DNA of 64,000 nt, from positions 19,211,146-19,275,145 of the forward strand of contig OY720348.1 of NCBI GenBank assembly GCA_963082975.1, given 5' to 3'. Below are positions 36,242-47,679 of this stretch, piece after piece. Below the pieces are notes generated by a model. It was not told the DNA's origin. It saw nothing but the letters and a program-made list of their open reading frames with translations, and made no database searches. Within the stretch, counting starts at the first letter, position 1. Each line of letters starts with the position of its first letter. This DNA is from Labia minor. Taxonomy: Eukaryota > Arthropoda > Insecta > Dermaptera > Spongiphoridae. A program made the position numbers and the translations under genes.

Positions 36242-36279
<38 letters not shown>

Positions 36280-36751
36280 TATGTGTGTATGTATGTAGGC
36301 AAGATTACGCAAAAACGCTTTGAGCTAGAATGATGAAATTTGGTACATGGACATTATTCAAAATTCATAGTTTTCTATCAACTTTTGAGAAATGTAGCTC
36401 AACCGGAAGAGGGTCATTACCTACAACGTTTTGATTTTTTTTCCTCTAAAGTGACCGTAAAAATAAAGATATATGTTTGATAATTTTTCACATGATTAAT
36501 AATTGTATAAAACTGCTATATATAGAATTTCAGCTTGATTGATTCGCTGAAATTACCAGAATTAATTTTTTAACACTGCAAATCTCACGCGCCAACACGT
36601 GACGTGGTGCCATCAACAAAAAGCCAAACATGCGCTGGTTTAATATTTATTATTTATAATTTATAATTAATTAAATTTAATTTAAATATAATATATTATG
36701 TTATTTAATCCAATTCAAATTGCGAGATAGTCGAGTGGAGGCACTCCAGCT
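36131..36751 (+). mobile_element. R1 element, copy 6, well preserved
   Basis: Complete from actatctcgccagagatagt to gtggaggcactccagct. The (TG)n tract at 36245-36300 is the longest in the family. Apart from the microsatellite and short A+T indels I count about five differences from copy 8 at 60053-60664, so the two separated recently. Confidence 0.8.
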
Positions 36752-36779
36752 AATTTTAAATAAGACCACACTACGATGA

Positions 36780-37480
36780 TCGTATTTAATAAAAAATTGA
36801 TTCTCTTAATAATCAACTTTATCAGGTAAACCAGATCTTTATTAATATTCAGAAACACTTTTCAGGAATGAGAGCAGAGAACCAGGTCCTTTCAAATAAT
36901 ATATCTGTTATGAAATCAGACATTAATGATATAAAAGTTGGCTTGAAAAAAACAGCTGACAAGATTGTTGAATTATGTTGAAAAATCAAGATAATTTCGT
37001 AAATAGGTTTAATGAGTTGAAATATCAAATGCCACACACAAAATACCATACTCAAAGAAAGAGGATATATTTGAGATTAACTAATATACTAATATAAATT
37101 TATTGGATTTATATTAGATGAAAATCTACTTGGATTTTTATTATCGTTTTGGTATGGAGAAATTTAGAATTATATCTCTAATCATAATTAAGGTATTATA
37201 AGAACTAATCAAATGGATCATTTCCTAAAATTATTTAGAGGAAAGAGCAGATGAATGCTAATTTGTTTTCCCATACAATAGCCGATAACTCTAAAAGACT
37301 TTTTATCTCAGAAAAATTGGGACGAGAAGCTTTTCACTATTGGAAAACAATTACAATTATTACAGAAGAAGGAAAGAATTAAAACAAAATCCTTATACTA
37401 TATATATTAGGTTTTCGTAAATTCCTAATTGATGGTCTTAACATCACTTAATGATTTTTGGCAACAATGCATTTTACAGG
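36780..37480 (+). pseudogene. Decayed coding-like segment with coiled-coil character, unidentified
   Basis: The + strand frame at about 36835-36980 reads FSGMRAENQVLSNNISVMKS and then DINDIKVGLKKTADKIVEL, a heptad-like helical stretch such as is found in LINE ORF1 proteins, followed by stops. Later pieces (KDFLSQKNWDEKLF) are in another register. I cannot name the family. Confidence 0.3.
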
Positions 37481-37516
37481 TAGTTCAATATTGTGGTGTA
37501 TATTGATAGTCTAGGT

Positions 37517-37817
37517 CAGTGATTCTCAACCTTTTTTTTACCGCGGCACACTTTTAACGGTTTAATAATTTGGCGGCACACAAAGAAAAAGATAAGTGTA
37601 AAAATTTACCATATTGAAAAAAAGTGGGTCCCAAAAACGGTTTACCTTTTTTTTTTAGAACCATGTTAAGAAAATTTAGAAAGTCGGAAATGTTTAAGAG
37701 CCTAGTCCCAAAAACGATTTACCTTTGTTTTTCTTTTAGAACCAAATTGAAAAAATTTAAAAAAAAAGTCGGAAATGTTTAAGAGCATCATAATCTCGCG
37801 GCACAGTGGTTGAGAAT
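37517..37817 (+). mobile_element. hAT-type MITE with internal tandem duplication
   Basis: Starts CAGTGATTCTCAACC and ends cacagtggttgagaat. Inside, ccgcggcacac near the left end mirrors cgcggcaca near the right. A segment of about 100 bp (cccaaaaacggtttacc... aaatgtttaagagc) is duplicated in tandem near 37620-37790. The right terminus is eroded. Confidence 0.62.
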
Positions 37818-38645
37818 TTAGACTCTAGATTCTAAACTGTATCTAGATGATATAGTAGACTTATGACCCTCTAGAAGCAAAAGCAATAATAAATTAAATA
37901 TTGAAGAAAACAAAATAAAATGATATTATAACCACTAATAAAACTACCTTAATTATTTAGAATTATTTTCTAAATTTTCTTTTTGGTACATCCCTTTTTG
38001 CAGTTTAAAAAAAATATTATGCGTTAAATAAAAGTAAGAATAAATATAATAAATTCAATACATTTTAAAGTTCCTACACATAAATAGGAAAAATGCGGCT
38101 TGTGATATTTATAAGAACAATTCAAAATTAATACAAAGTTGTTTGAAACGATTTTGGTATGAAGAATTTACTAAAACTTCGTGATAAATTTTAAACTATA
38201 AAAACTATATTAAAGTGGATTGCTGCAAATGAACTTACTATAGTAAATGTTAAGACAGTACCGACTTTCTGCATAGGCAATTAAGAGAGCATCATCATTT
38301 TAACTTTCGTATCGTAGAATAACAAACTCGAGTGTTATCCACGATAAGTTACTCAGTGACCATAAAATAAAAAAACCTTTTCAAAGTCAAAGGGCAAACT
38401 ATATTGGAAGGAGAAGAAATCAAAACAGTTATAAACTACTCAATAGGAGGAGCTAGAAAGAAAAAAAAGGAAGAGTCTTCTGACATCCAGACGGTGCGTC
38501 AGGAAGTGCTAAAGTCACAGGGAAAATGAGACTAAGCTAGAGAAGTTAGGTGGACTTGAAGGCTCATCTAAAAATATACGAATGGTACAAAAGGAAACAG
38601 GAAGAATCGAATTTCCAGCTGACCCTATCACGGGTGTAAAAGAGT
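37818..38645. other. Intron 4, unassigned
   Basis: A+T-rich to 38250, then a less A+T-rich stretch to 38645 with no open frame of note or recognisable motif. Confidence 0.4.
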
Positions 38646-39018
38646 GTGATACCTAGAGGGTTATTCCCGCCCAGTAATTCCAGGGAAAACCTTTCAATTT
38701 TTATTTCCCGTTACCCGGGAAAAAACGAAACATATATGTAAAAAAACAAATTATTATTATTATTATGCCGATACCGAAATCTTTATTTATTAACTGAAAT
38801 AATCGTAATAAATATAAAATACAAGTGTACATACATCCATTTGTCTTTTGTTATAATTTTTTTTCCTTTTCTTTCTTTCTCTCCCTTTAATTTTTCTTTA
38901 TAATTTTTCTATTTTTTGAGTTTTTTTACAATGAATTCTGACAGAAGGCAGTTGCCATTGCCAAATTATTTTGTATTTAACTTTTTTTTGTATATATATA
39001 TATATATATATATATATA

Positions 39019-40341
39019 CGAGGTAGGGTCAAAAAGTTCGCGGAATGGTCGCTTATAGTTAAGTATTTCTTAGCTGAAAGGGAAATTTTTGTTTGTGAGG
39101 TTGGCATAACTGGTAGTGAATGTGCTTTTGAGGTTAGCAGGCAGTTGTAGTTGGTTCCGTGCGTTAGGTGTTTAATATTGTAGATCGTAGTTTCTTTCTT
39201 TCGTCGGATTGTGCAATGTCGTCATTAGAGCAGCGTGGCAATATTAAATTCTGTGTGTTGCTGGAGAAATCACCCTCGGAGACTCTTGAGATGCTAAAAA
39301 AAGCATACGGAAATTCTGCGATGAAGAAAACAGCAGTTTACGAGTGGCATAAGCGTTTTCGCGACGGTCGCACAACAATTGATGATGACGTTCGGACTGG
39401 GCGGCCTTCCACTTCCACTACAGACGACAATGTTGAGCGCGTTCGACAAATTGTGCGTGCGGACAGATGAACAACCATCAATAATATTGCCTCTGAAGTT
39501 GGTATTTCACATGGGAGTGTTCACAGCATTCTTCATAATGACTTGAACATGCATCGTGTTTGCTTGCACTTTGTTCCAAAAATGTTATCCCCTGAGCAAA
39601 AGGAAATGAGAGTGACCGTGTCCAGGGATTTGATTGAAATGGCTGATGCAGATGACAGCTTCCTGCGCAAAATTGTTACAGGTGATGAGACATGGTGCTT
39701 TCTTTACGACCCTCAGACAAAACGGCAGTCCGCTGAATGGAAGTCAAAAACTTCACCAAGAAAACAAAAATTTCGCTTGGACAGAAGCCGGGGTAAGGTG
39801 ATGTTGGAGGTGTTTTTTGATTACCGTGGAGTGTGATTCATTATGAATTTATTCCTGAAGGGAGAACAGTAAATAAAGAATTGTACACAGAGATCTTAAA
39901 ACGGCTACGAGATGCAATTCGACGAAAACGACCTGAAAAATGGGCAGAGAATGACTGGTGTTTGTTGCACGACAATGCCCCAGCACATCGATCCCTAATG
40001 GTGAAACAATACCTTGCCAAGCATAATGTTACCACTCTGGAACATCCTCCATATTCTCCCGATCTCGCACCACCAGATTTCTACCTGCTTCCAAGGTTAA
40101 AAATGGCATTGAAGGGACATCGTTTTGCTGATTCGTCAGAGGTGATTGAAAATGCGACGGAGCGGCTGAAGGAACTTTCAAAAAACGGCTTTCAAGAGTG
40201 TTTCCAACAATTATATGAACGGTGGAATAAATGTGTAGATGCAGGAGGAGAGTATTTTGAAGGGAAATAATGTAAGAATGTTATAAATATTTTTAATAAA
40301 TTTTTAATAACCAATTCCGCGAACTTTTTGACCCTACCTCG
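39019..40341 (+). mobile_element. Mariner element, almost full length (1,323 bp)
   Basis: Perfect 28-bp terminal inverted repeats (starting CGAGGTAGGGTCAAAAAG) at 39019-39046 and 40314-40341 are flanked by TA on both sides. The length is normal for mariner. It inserted in a TA microsatellite inside hAT element D. The perfect ends and only two lesions in the gene suggest a young copy. Confidence 0.92.
39216..40270 (+). pseudogene. Mariner transposase, two lesions
   Basis: The ATG at 39216 opens MSSLEQRGNIKFC and an N-terminal helix-turn-helix (TAVYEWHKRFRDGR, then DDDVRTGRPSTS). The catalytic D,D34D triad is complete: TGDETW (about 39682), HDNAPAH (about 39970) and PPDFYLLP (about 40070). The C-terminus ends AGGEYFEGK before TAA at 40268-40270. 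Lesions are an in-frame TGA at 39468-39470 (one change from CGA) and a 2-bp TG insertion at about 39835, after which reading resumes as VIHYEFIPEG. The HPPYSPDLAPPD box is intact. Expected length is about 350 residues. Confidence 0.9.
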
Positions 40342-41182
40342 TATAGTTATATATCTACACGTGTAATAGAAATTGGCATAAATTATAACTGTCAATCAAC
40401 TTTTAGACTTAAAATTCGATTTCACAAGCTTGGGTCTGTTTTAATTTCCATACCTGACCCCTTGGTAAAGGTTCTATATAAAATAGTTATTGAATAGGTA
40501 ACAATAATAAAATACACTATTGCACTTGACCATTTGGAAAGAGAGTAATTTTCCTTACACCCTTCAAATTAACCCCTCTCCATCACCTGCTCCTTAACTT
40601 AAATTAATATAAATAAGCTGTCGTTGAGAGCGAGTAAGGTAAAGATATAATTATATTTTTTGATAAATAAATAAATATTATTATTTATTTATTCAAGAAA
40701 TATATATACATTCATTCTGTATGTTATTTCAGTCCACCTTTTTGGGTGGTGACAAAAAAATAGCATAAACATCCAAAAAGCAAACAAAAACAAAAAAAAG
40801 CAAAACATATTTACATATTTACATAATAACTAACACTGTAATCAACGATCATAAATGTCTTTAATTGAGGGCACACATAATCACAGACTCAGAGTTTCAG
40901 TTTTCCATCTTTTTTATACAGTAAAGAAAAACCAAAATAAGAAAAACAAAATACAAAAAAAAAATACCCAAAAGAAAATAAATGCAAAAAAAACACAAAG
41001 AAAGAAAGAAAAAAAAAGAAAAAGGAATAACTAATCGTTACTCCTCTAATATGAAGGATCTCAGTTTTAGGCGACATTTCCCTTGATTGCCTCTCGTTTC
41101 TAAAATGTTATTTATTATCCCGGAAAATGCATGATTCCCGGGAACGAAAATACTCCGGGAAAAATAACCCTCTAGTGATACC

Positions 41183-42002
41183 GTTAAAAGAAAACTAACA
41201 AACTAGGGTACTCGGGGATGACAAATGAAATTAGACTCCGGCAATAAATGTAGAGGCCGATAAAAGTCTTGCTCTACCTAACAATATACACTCTACTAGT
41301 GCGTGTAGTTCATGACGATTTCTTCTTTTATATATTAAAATAAATAAAAAAATAAATATTGTGTTATATTAAATGTTTGGAGAGGATTTAATTTTTATTT
41401 CACGCCAGCAAGATTTACATTGGATGGTAATGTTTGGTCTCCCTCAGCGTGGTGCATCAAAACCACCCAACAATTATTTTTTTTTTTCCATCCAAATTTA
41501 CCAGGCATGGCAGAGAATAATCAATAAATCACGACCGTTATTTATAATAGAAAGTGAAAGAATTGGATTCATAAAAGATTATTTTTATTTATTTAAGTGA
41601 AACCAAAAGGATACCTTATCATTAATTGTTCATCTTAATTAAAATTTGATTTTTAAAAAGAATTAATAACAGGAATAAATCTTTTAAATGTTGTTGGATC
41701 GATATGACTATTTATTTTATATATTCATAAAGTCAGAATGAGGAATAAAGAAAAAGTGATTTTTCTTAAGTGAATTTTTGTTTGATATCATAATCATAAT
41801 TTATAATTCATTATTATTATCACGGATATCAGCATTTTTTTTTTAATTTTATTTTGTTTTATTTATTGTACTAGGAAGATCTATTCCAATTATCATAAAT
41901 ATATATACATATATATATTTGATATTGAAAACCCCATATGTGAAAAAGATAAAAATATTTACATTAATCCCATTTTAAAAGAGAAAATTAAGAAATATAT
42001 AT
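41183..42002. other. Intron 4, unassigned
   Basis: The + strand open frame 41373-41600 (MFGEDLIFISRQQDLHW...) has no recognised motif or flanking splice signals that fit the Dpr frame, so I do not call it. Confidence 0.4.
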
Positions 42003-42062
42003 ATGTCTCTCTGTGGCTCTACGGAACTCGAAAGTTCATGTCAGCATCAACCACTTGAGCCA
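42003..42062 (-). repeat. LINE C-terminal scrap
   Basis: The minus strand reads a shortened form of the C-terminal LINE peptide seen at 43384-43478 (MNFRVP with a following SH). A fragment only. Confidence 0.45.
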
Positions 42063-42115
42063 CCCATATATGGTATATAAAATAATTATAAAATAAATAT
42101 GAAAAATAATTATCA

Positions 42116-42146
<31 letters not shown>

Positions 42147-43025
42147 ATGGAATTATTTCAATTTTAAATATAGTACTAACTATCTATTTCACTTATTATT
42201 TGCTTTGTTTTGTTTATTTACTTAAACTCTTTACAATTTACTTTTTATGTAACGTTTATGAAATTAATAAAACTTGGTTGATTAATAAGTAAATTTTTAT
42301 TAGAAATATCCCTAAAATCTCCAACGTGGGATGAACACTTTGTTTTAAATAGACATAAATGATCATTCTATCAATATGGAGAGAATTTTCAAAATCAAAC
42401 AAAAATGGCAGTTATTAAAACTTTTAAAGAAATTAAAAGAAGAATCTTGATTTATCTTCTTGAATTTTGCTTTTTTTTTGGTAAATATTGACAATATAAA
42501 CGAATTATCAGAGATTTTACTCAAATCAAGTCATAAAAATAATAATGACTCTGACGAAGAAGAACAAGTAATGATTGATGGCAAATCCCAGTTTAATCTG
42601 ATTATACAAAATACTGTAGCTTTTAGTATGAGAGGTAAATATCCAAGAAAGTATTACCTCGTTTGGCATTAATGATTATCCAATTGAAAAATTCATTGTT
42701 TTCGAAGAATAATGCCACATAATTCACATATCTGCATATGATTATTTATGCTAGGAAGAAAGCTTGGAGATACATCAAAAATGAAATATTCAGGCACAGA
42801 ATGGAAGATTTCCTCGCGGATCCAATTAAAAAAAAATTATTTTGGAAAAATAAAAAGAAAAAACGACTGTAGTTGTAGAAATATCAAAAAAAAAGAGATA
42901 TTAATACAAATACAATAAATAATTGAGATTATAAAAGTAAATAATATGATATATATTATAAGGCATGACTGGCCCAAAATAATTTAAAAATCAATTATAT
43001 GAAAAATTTAAGAACTAATAAGAAG
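42063..43025. other. Intron 4, unassigned
   Basis: The open frame 42460-42672 reads DSDEEEQVMIDGKSQF and so on without a family I recognise. A TA run lies at 42117-42143. Confidence 0.35.
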
Positions 43026-43313
43026 CAGTGGCGTCATTTCAAATTTTACTTTGTGCGACCAACCTTTTTTTTCTTAATATTACCAAAAAATTAATTTGTA
43101 AAAGATATCTTTGTAGTAACAAACTGGAATCTATTTATTACCATATTTGTAGTACTTTAATTAGAATAAGATCAAAAAATTTAAAATAAACTTAGAAGAA
43201 TTAAGAAGGTTTTTTTATTTTTTATTCATTATAAAATTTAATAAAAAACAAAGCCCTTGGGTGGGGGGGAGGAAATGCACCACCCTCCAAAATGATGCCA
43301 CTGATAAGAAGGA
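43026..43313. mobile_element. hAT MITE with perfect 8-bp target duplication
   Basis: CAGTGGCGTCATTT at 43026 and aaatgatgccactg ending 43313 are inverted repeats with one mismatch. ATAAGAAG flanks both (43018-43025 and 43314-43321). 288 bp, no ORF, G-rich run near the right end. Confidence 0.85.
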
Positions 43314-43383
43314 ATATGAGACCGATTTAAAAAAAATCTTAAGTTGTTAAAGACACCATTAATGACTTGAAAATGATTATTAT

Positions 43384-43478
43384 TGTAATCTATCTATCTC
43401 TCTGTGGCTCTTTTGAACTCGAAAGTTCATGACCGCAGCAACCACACTTCTCCAAGTATCCCTATCTTGAGCCACAAT
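43384..43478 (-). repeat. LINE C-terminal fragment
   Basis: The minus strand encodes VAQDRDTWRSVVAAVMNFRV followed by KSH, the C-terminal tail of RTE-like LINE proteins (pattern AQDRxxWRxxV). No other part is preserved nearby. Confidence 0.6.
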
Positions 43479-44878
43479 ACAAAAGAGATATTCCCCAGTA
43501 GTTATTGAGCTTGGTTCTATTTCCCTTCTTAAAAATGGGATAATTACTGCCTCTTACCATTCTAATGGATCTTCTTTTGCCAGATCGAAAGAACTAATTT
43601 GTGCATACATTATTATTGTAATAAAATTGGATATTAGGCGGACCACACACACACACACACATTGTCATCTTCTCAAATGTATTCAAGGCACTTGTTATAC
43701 TTGTAGTAAAATGACACAAAATCTTCAACTGCCCGACTAGAACAGCAATGAAGAAACATCAACAATGCTAATTGAGTCGATGAGTCCTAGCTGCTATGTT
43801 ACAGCAAACTTGCTTAATCAAGATGGCACTAAATCAATGGACTTAATTGAAATAATAGACTCAGGCAGTTCAATTAATATTCATATTTAGTTCAAAATTA
43901 ATTTAGAAACCATTAAAAGTAAAAACTAAGTTAGAATTCATATTTAACAATTAAATATCCTCTCTAATTTGATATTTGTATATCAATTTTTTAATATGTT
44001 GTGTCTGAGCAAATCATAAGCCATGATTTGATTCATCAAATCAATTAAAAATTTTGAATCCCCCCCTGCTAGTAGAATAAGAGTGTTCTATAAAAAAAAC
44101 TGATGATAAGTAATTTGAATTTAAGAAAAATTAAGTTAAAAAGGAAATTAAAATAATTAAAAAAAGAAAAATATAAATTAAAAGTCACTCAAAATTAAAC
44201 CAATTATAATTTTGTTTATAATTTAGTTTAAATTATTTAATAAAATTTACTCTTAAGAGTAAAATCCTTAAATGTAAATTCAGTTATACCATAGAAAACT
44301 GACAAATAAAATAAAAGAGATGAGAAATAATAAAATATTAATATAATTAATATATTATTTGGATAGGTGGATGAAATATAAAATTTATTTTTTCTTCTTA
44401 TGATATTTAACTATAAACAGTGTATATACATATCTGCACTACACCCCCTATAAATAAGAGCAATAAGATTAACTGATTCGAGTCTTTAAATCAATAATTT
44501 TTTTCAATATTTTAAATGAAATAGTTTTATTATTATAAAATATAAAATAGAAAGGACTAAGAGAAGTAATATAGAGTATATAAAAACAAACTTGGGTTTT
44601 GTTTTGTAACTATTGTTAACACTCGTGACAACCCCAACCTCCACAAAAAATATTTGCCTATATATACTTATATATACTTATATATATATATAAATATATA
44701 TATTCATATACCTTAATGAAGTATTTATTTTTTCCTTTATTTTCCCATTAAATGTGGTTATTCATGTGTGTTTAAGTGTGTTTTTTTATCATGATTTCAT
44801 TACTCAAATAGTATATCTCGGATAATTTTTAGATTTCAAGGATTGAGAAATGAACAGAAAATTCTATAATTTCGAATA
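43479..44878. other. Intron 4, unassigned
   Basis: An (AC)n run lies at 43646-43660, and TA-rich repeats at 44660-44710. Nothing else that I can support. Confidence 0.4.
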
Positions 44879-45367
44879 CGAGGGCAGGTCAATAAGTCCG
44901 TAACTTTTTGAATGAAACACACAGGTTTTTGGATAAAAAATTATTTTATTTTTCAACGTAGTCTCCTTTGATCTCTATACTCTTCGTCCAACGTTTTTTC
45001 AATTTTTTTTATCCCCTCCAAAAATAAGATTTGTCGAGAACATCTTTGGTGCCGATTCACCCTGAGAAACCCACTGTTTTGACTGCTGTTTGGTTTCTGG
45101 TGAGTTGTGGTTGATCCACGGTCATGAAACGGCACAAAAACTCGGTTTCAGTGATGTTTTTTTTTCCACAAAAAATAATGCTTAATGAGCATACGAAATT
45201 CACTTTTTTTCCATTTTCTTTTAAAATCACGAGTTAGTCGGCTATTAACGAATGTCAAACAAAAACTAAAAGACCCAGCTCGTTCAAATTTCGACAGAAT
45301 TCAGCTGATAGTTGCCTGCTGACAGGAGCAGTGTTCACAAAGTCACAGACTTATTGACCTGCCCTCA
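44879..45367 (-). mobile_element. Mariner deletion derivative, 489 bp (copy a)
   Basis: Ends cgagggcaggtcaataag and cttattgacctgccctca, flanked by TA. Read on the minus strand it keeps the 5' leader, then a transposase piece (FHDRGSTTTHQKPN, the region after the first catalytic Asp) fused to the C-terminal end (LFLEGIKKIEKTLDEE). The DNA-binding domain and the central catalytic part are gone. Same family as 58250-58719 and 60910-61387. Confidence 0.82.
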
Positions 45368-45514
45368 TAAAAATAAAAATTGAGTTTTCCTTAGGGGACA
45401 TTAAATGAAGTAAAGTACTCCTTTTTATATCAGAGACTCCAAATGTTATCGATTTTTTTTCATTTATTATATGTCTACTATATTCCCGACATTAAATTAA
45501 CATATTTTAACTAA

Positions 45515-45885
45515 AAAGAATATGGGAAGGTTAGAAACTACCAATAGATCCCTATTGAGAAGCATCGTAGGTGTAAAGAGTAGAGTCTATGTTAATATAT
45601 GGATAAAATTTAAAAAAAGACACAATTGACCAAGATTAATTTTCTTATTAAAAAACATCAAATGGAGATGGAACACCTATTTAGAACAGAAGACGAAAGA
45701 TGGATTACCGAATGGAGCCCACTAGATAAAAGAGAAAAATAGGAAGACAAATGACGAGATGGACTGACGACATTACAAAGACTACAGGGATTGAATGACA
45801 AAGAATTGTCAAACAAAGAAGAGTTGGGAGACACATGGGAGAGGCCTATGCCCGCAAGGGCCTGGTTCCACTTTAAAAAAAAAAA
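45515..45885 (+). mobile_element. LINE 3' fragment (RT thumb and C-terminus)
   Basis: Pieces read SLLRSIVGVKSRV, KNIKWRWNTYLEQ, KIGRQMTRWTDDI and MGEAYARKGLVPL, the order of the C-terminal end of RTE-like LINE proteins (WxWxGH.xR ... RGRPxxRWxDDI ... GEAYxxK). It ends in a short poly(A) near 45876-45885. Frame shifts and stops make it a dead 5'-truncated copy. Confidence 0.65.
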
Positions 45886-45941
45886 CAATTATTGATTTAA
45901 TCTTTAAATTTAATTAATATATAAATTGTTTGAATTAATTA

Positions 45942-47140
45942 GTATTTTGTAGAAAAAAAAATATTCAAATGTAAATAATAGAATTATGAATAAATAAGAA
46001 AGGCTATAAATAAATAAATATACCAACTAGATAATAATATTAGTATATTTTGTAAATTGATAGAAAGTAAAAATAAATGAATATTGAAAATCACTGTTGG
46101 AAATCTTCTATCATCTTATAATCATATTTTTACTGTCCAACGTGTAAAAAAGTAAATAAGCTGGAGTGTCTCCACTCGACTATCTCGCAAGATGAATTGG
46201 ATTAAATAATATATATTATATTTAAATTAAATTATAAATTAAAATTAATAAATAATATTTTTTAAAACAGAGCGTGTTCGGCTCTTTGTTGATGGCACCA
46301 CGTCACGTGCTGGAGCGTGATTGCCAGTCAACGTGTTAAAAAATTAATTCCGGTACTTTCCGCGATTCAATCAAGCTGAAAATCTATATATAGCAGTTTT
46401 ATACAATTTTTAATCATGTGAAAAACTATCAAATATATATCTTTATTTTTACGGTGAGTTTAGAAGAAAAAAAGTGAAAACGTGGTAGGTAATGGTACTC
46501 TTCCAAATGAGCTACATTTCGCAAAAGTGGATAGAAATTACGAATTTTAAATAATGCCCGTGTACAAAATTTCATTATTCTAGCTCAAACCGTTTTTGCG
46601 TAATCTTGTCTACCTACATATACACATACATTTTTCTCAACCTTAGTGAATATGACTCAGGGACCTTCAAAACGTATAAAAACATCAAAATCTCGACATC
46701 GAAAATTTTCGTGATCGCAATACTATCTCTGGCGAGATAGTAAAAATGTAAATAAAAGTATATTCATTTAATGAGCAGCAAATGAAATCGTTATGCATTT
46801 TTTTATTTTATTTGTTTTAAAATTTTTTTTATATTTTAATTAATACTTGAAATAAATTAATCAATTTAATATAATTGATCAAATCTTATATAAAATATAC
46901 TTTTATTTACATTTTTTTCTGTTTTACACGTTGGACAGTAAAAATATGATTCTAAGACGATAGAAGATTTTTTCAACAGTGATTTTCAATATTCATTTAT
47001 TTATACTTTCTATCAATTTACGAAATATACTAATATTATTGTCTAGTAGGTATATTTATTTATTTATTTATTTTATAGTCTTTCTTATTTATTCATGATT
47101 CTATTATTTACATTTGAATATTTTTTTTTCTACAAAATAC
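45942..47140. mobile_element. Long inverted-repeat element, interrupted by R1 copy 7
   Basis: The left arm starts gtattttgtagaaaaa (45942) and the right arm ends ctacaaaatac (47140). The arms match through tttttactgtccaacgtg and on to aatgtaaataaaagtatatt, about 235 bp with around a dozen differences. The left arm is split at 46158 by the R1 copy. Remaining spacer is about 130 bp of A+T. No ORF. The family is not obvious. Confidence 0.72.
46159..46741 (-). mobile_element. R1 element, copy 7, nested
   Basis: From agctggagtgtctccactcg (preceded by AT A) to ctctggcgagatagt, with the far-end palindrome actatctctggcgagatagt perfect. It interrupts the left arm of the long inverted repeat; the right arm shows what the arm looked like before insertion. 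Confidence 0.8.
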
Positions 47141-47165
47141 AAATACTGAACTAGACCGAGAAATA

Positions 47166-47233
47166 TTGCACAAGGAAAGTTTCTTTGGAATTAGAAAAAG
47201 GAATCCTCTGGTAAAGTTTAATCCAAATCCCTG
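47166..47233 (+). repeat. Fragment of foldback family F
   Basis: Matches the right arm of F1 (about 4996-5071): aaagtttctttggaattag and gaatcctctggtaaagttt against aaagtttattttgaattaa and gaatccagtggtaaagttt. Confidence 0.6.
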
Positions 47234-47415
47234 AAGCCTCCCGTTTGGTAAACAGTTTCCCAATTACAATAGAGTAGTAGTAAGAGAGTTTTATGAGTAT
47301 AAAGCTTGCAAAATAAAATTTTAATTTCATTTTTTTTTATATTATTGAAATATTAAACAATTTATAGTTTATTTATATTAGTTTCTATAATATATTTTAT
47401 TAATAATTATAATAT

Positions 47416-47451
<36 letters not shown>

Positions 47452-47679
47452 TATTATTTCAGAAAATATACAATCTGCCCATTTTAATATAGGCAATAAG
47501 TAATTTTTATAAAAAATGAAATACAAACAATACATACATATCATTGGCAATACAATATCATGCCAAGCAACATATTTGCACTTGACACACACATATTAGT
47601 TTTAAATATTATACACTAAACACACACACTCATCCCGAACATTTCATAAACACGCACTTCAGTTTGTCACACATGAATG

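Larger units (their letters stand above)
38654..41174. mobile_element. hAT element 'D' with perfect 8-bp target duplication, containing a mariner
   Basis: Ends TAGAGGGTTATTCCCG (38654) and gggaaaaataaccctcta (ending 41174) are inverted repeats; GTGATACC flanks both (38646-38653 and 41175-41182). Further cccgggaa motifs lie inside each end (about 38714 and 41140). Without the nested mariner it is about 1.2 kb and shows no transposase, so it is non-autonomous. Confidence 0.82.

Noticed and set aside
41373-41600. 75-codon open frame as a possible downstream Dpr exon
   Set aside because: It lacks every expected Ig2 feature (RGG, TEKG, DSGxYxC).
42460-42672. 70-codon acidic open frame
   Set aside because: No recognised family, no splice signals in the Dpr frame, and neighbouring frames are closed.
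43800-43900. Short peptide with an aspartic-protease-like DSGSS
   Set aside because: Could be a fossil of a retroelement, but only about 30 residues are readable and no ends or other domains are visible; too weak to call.
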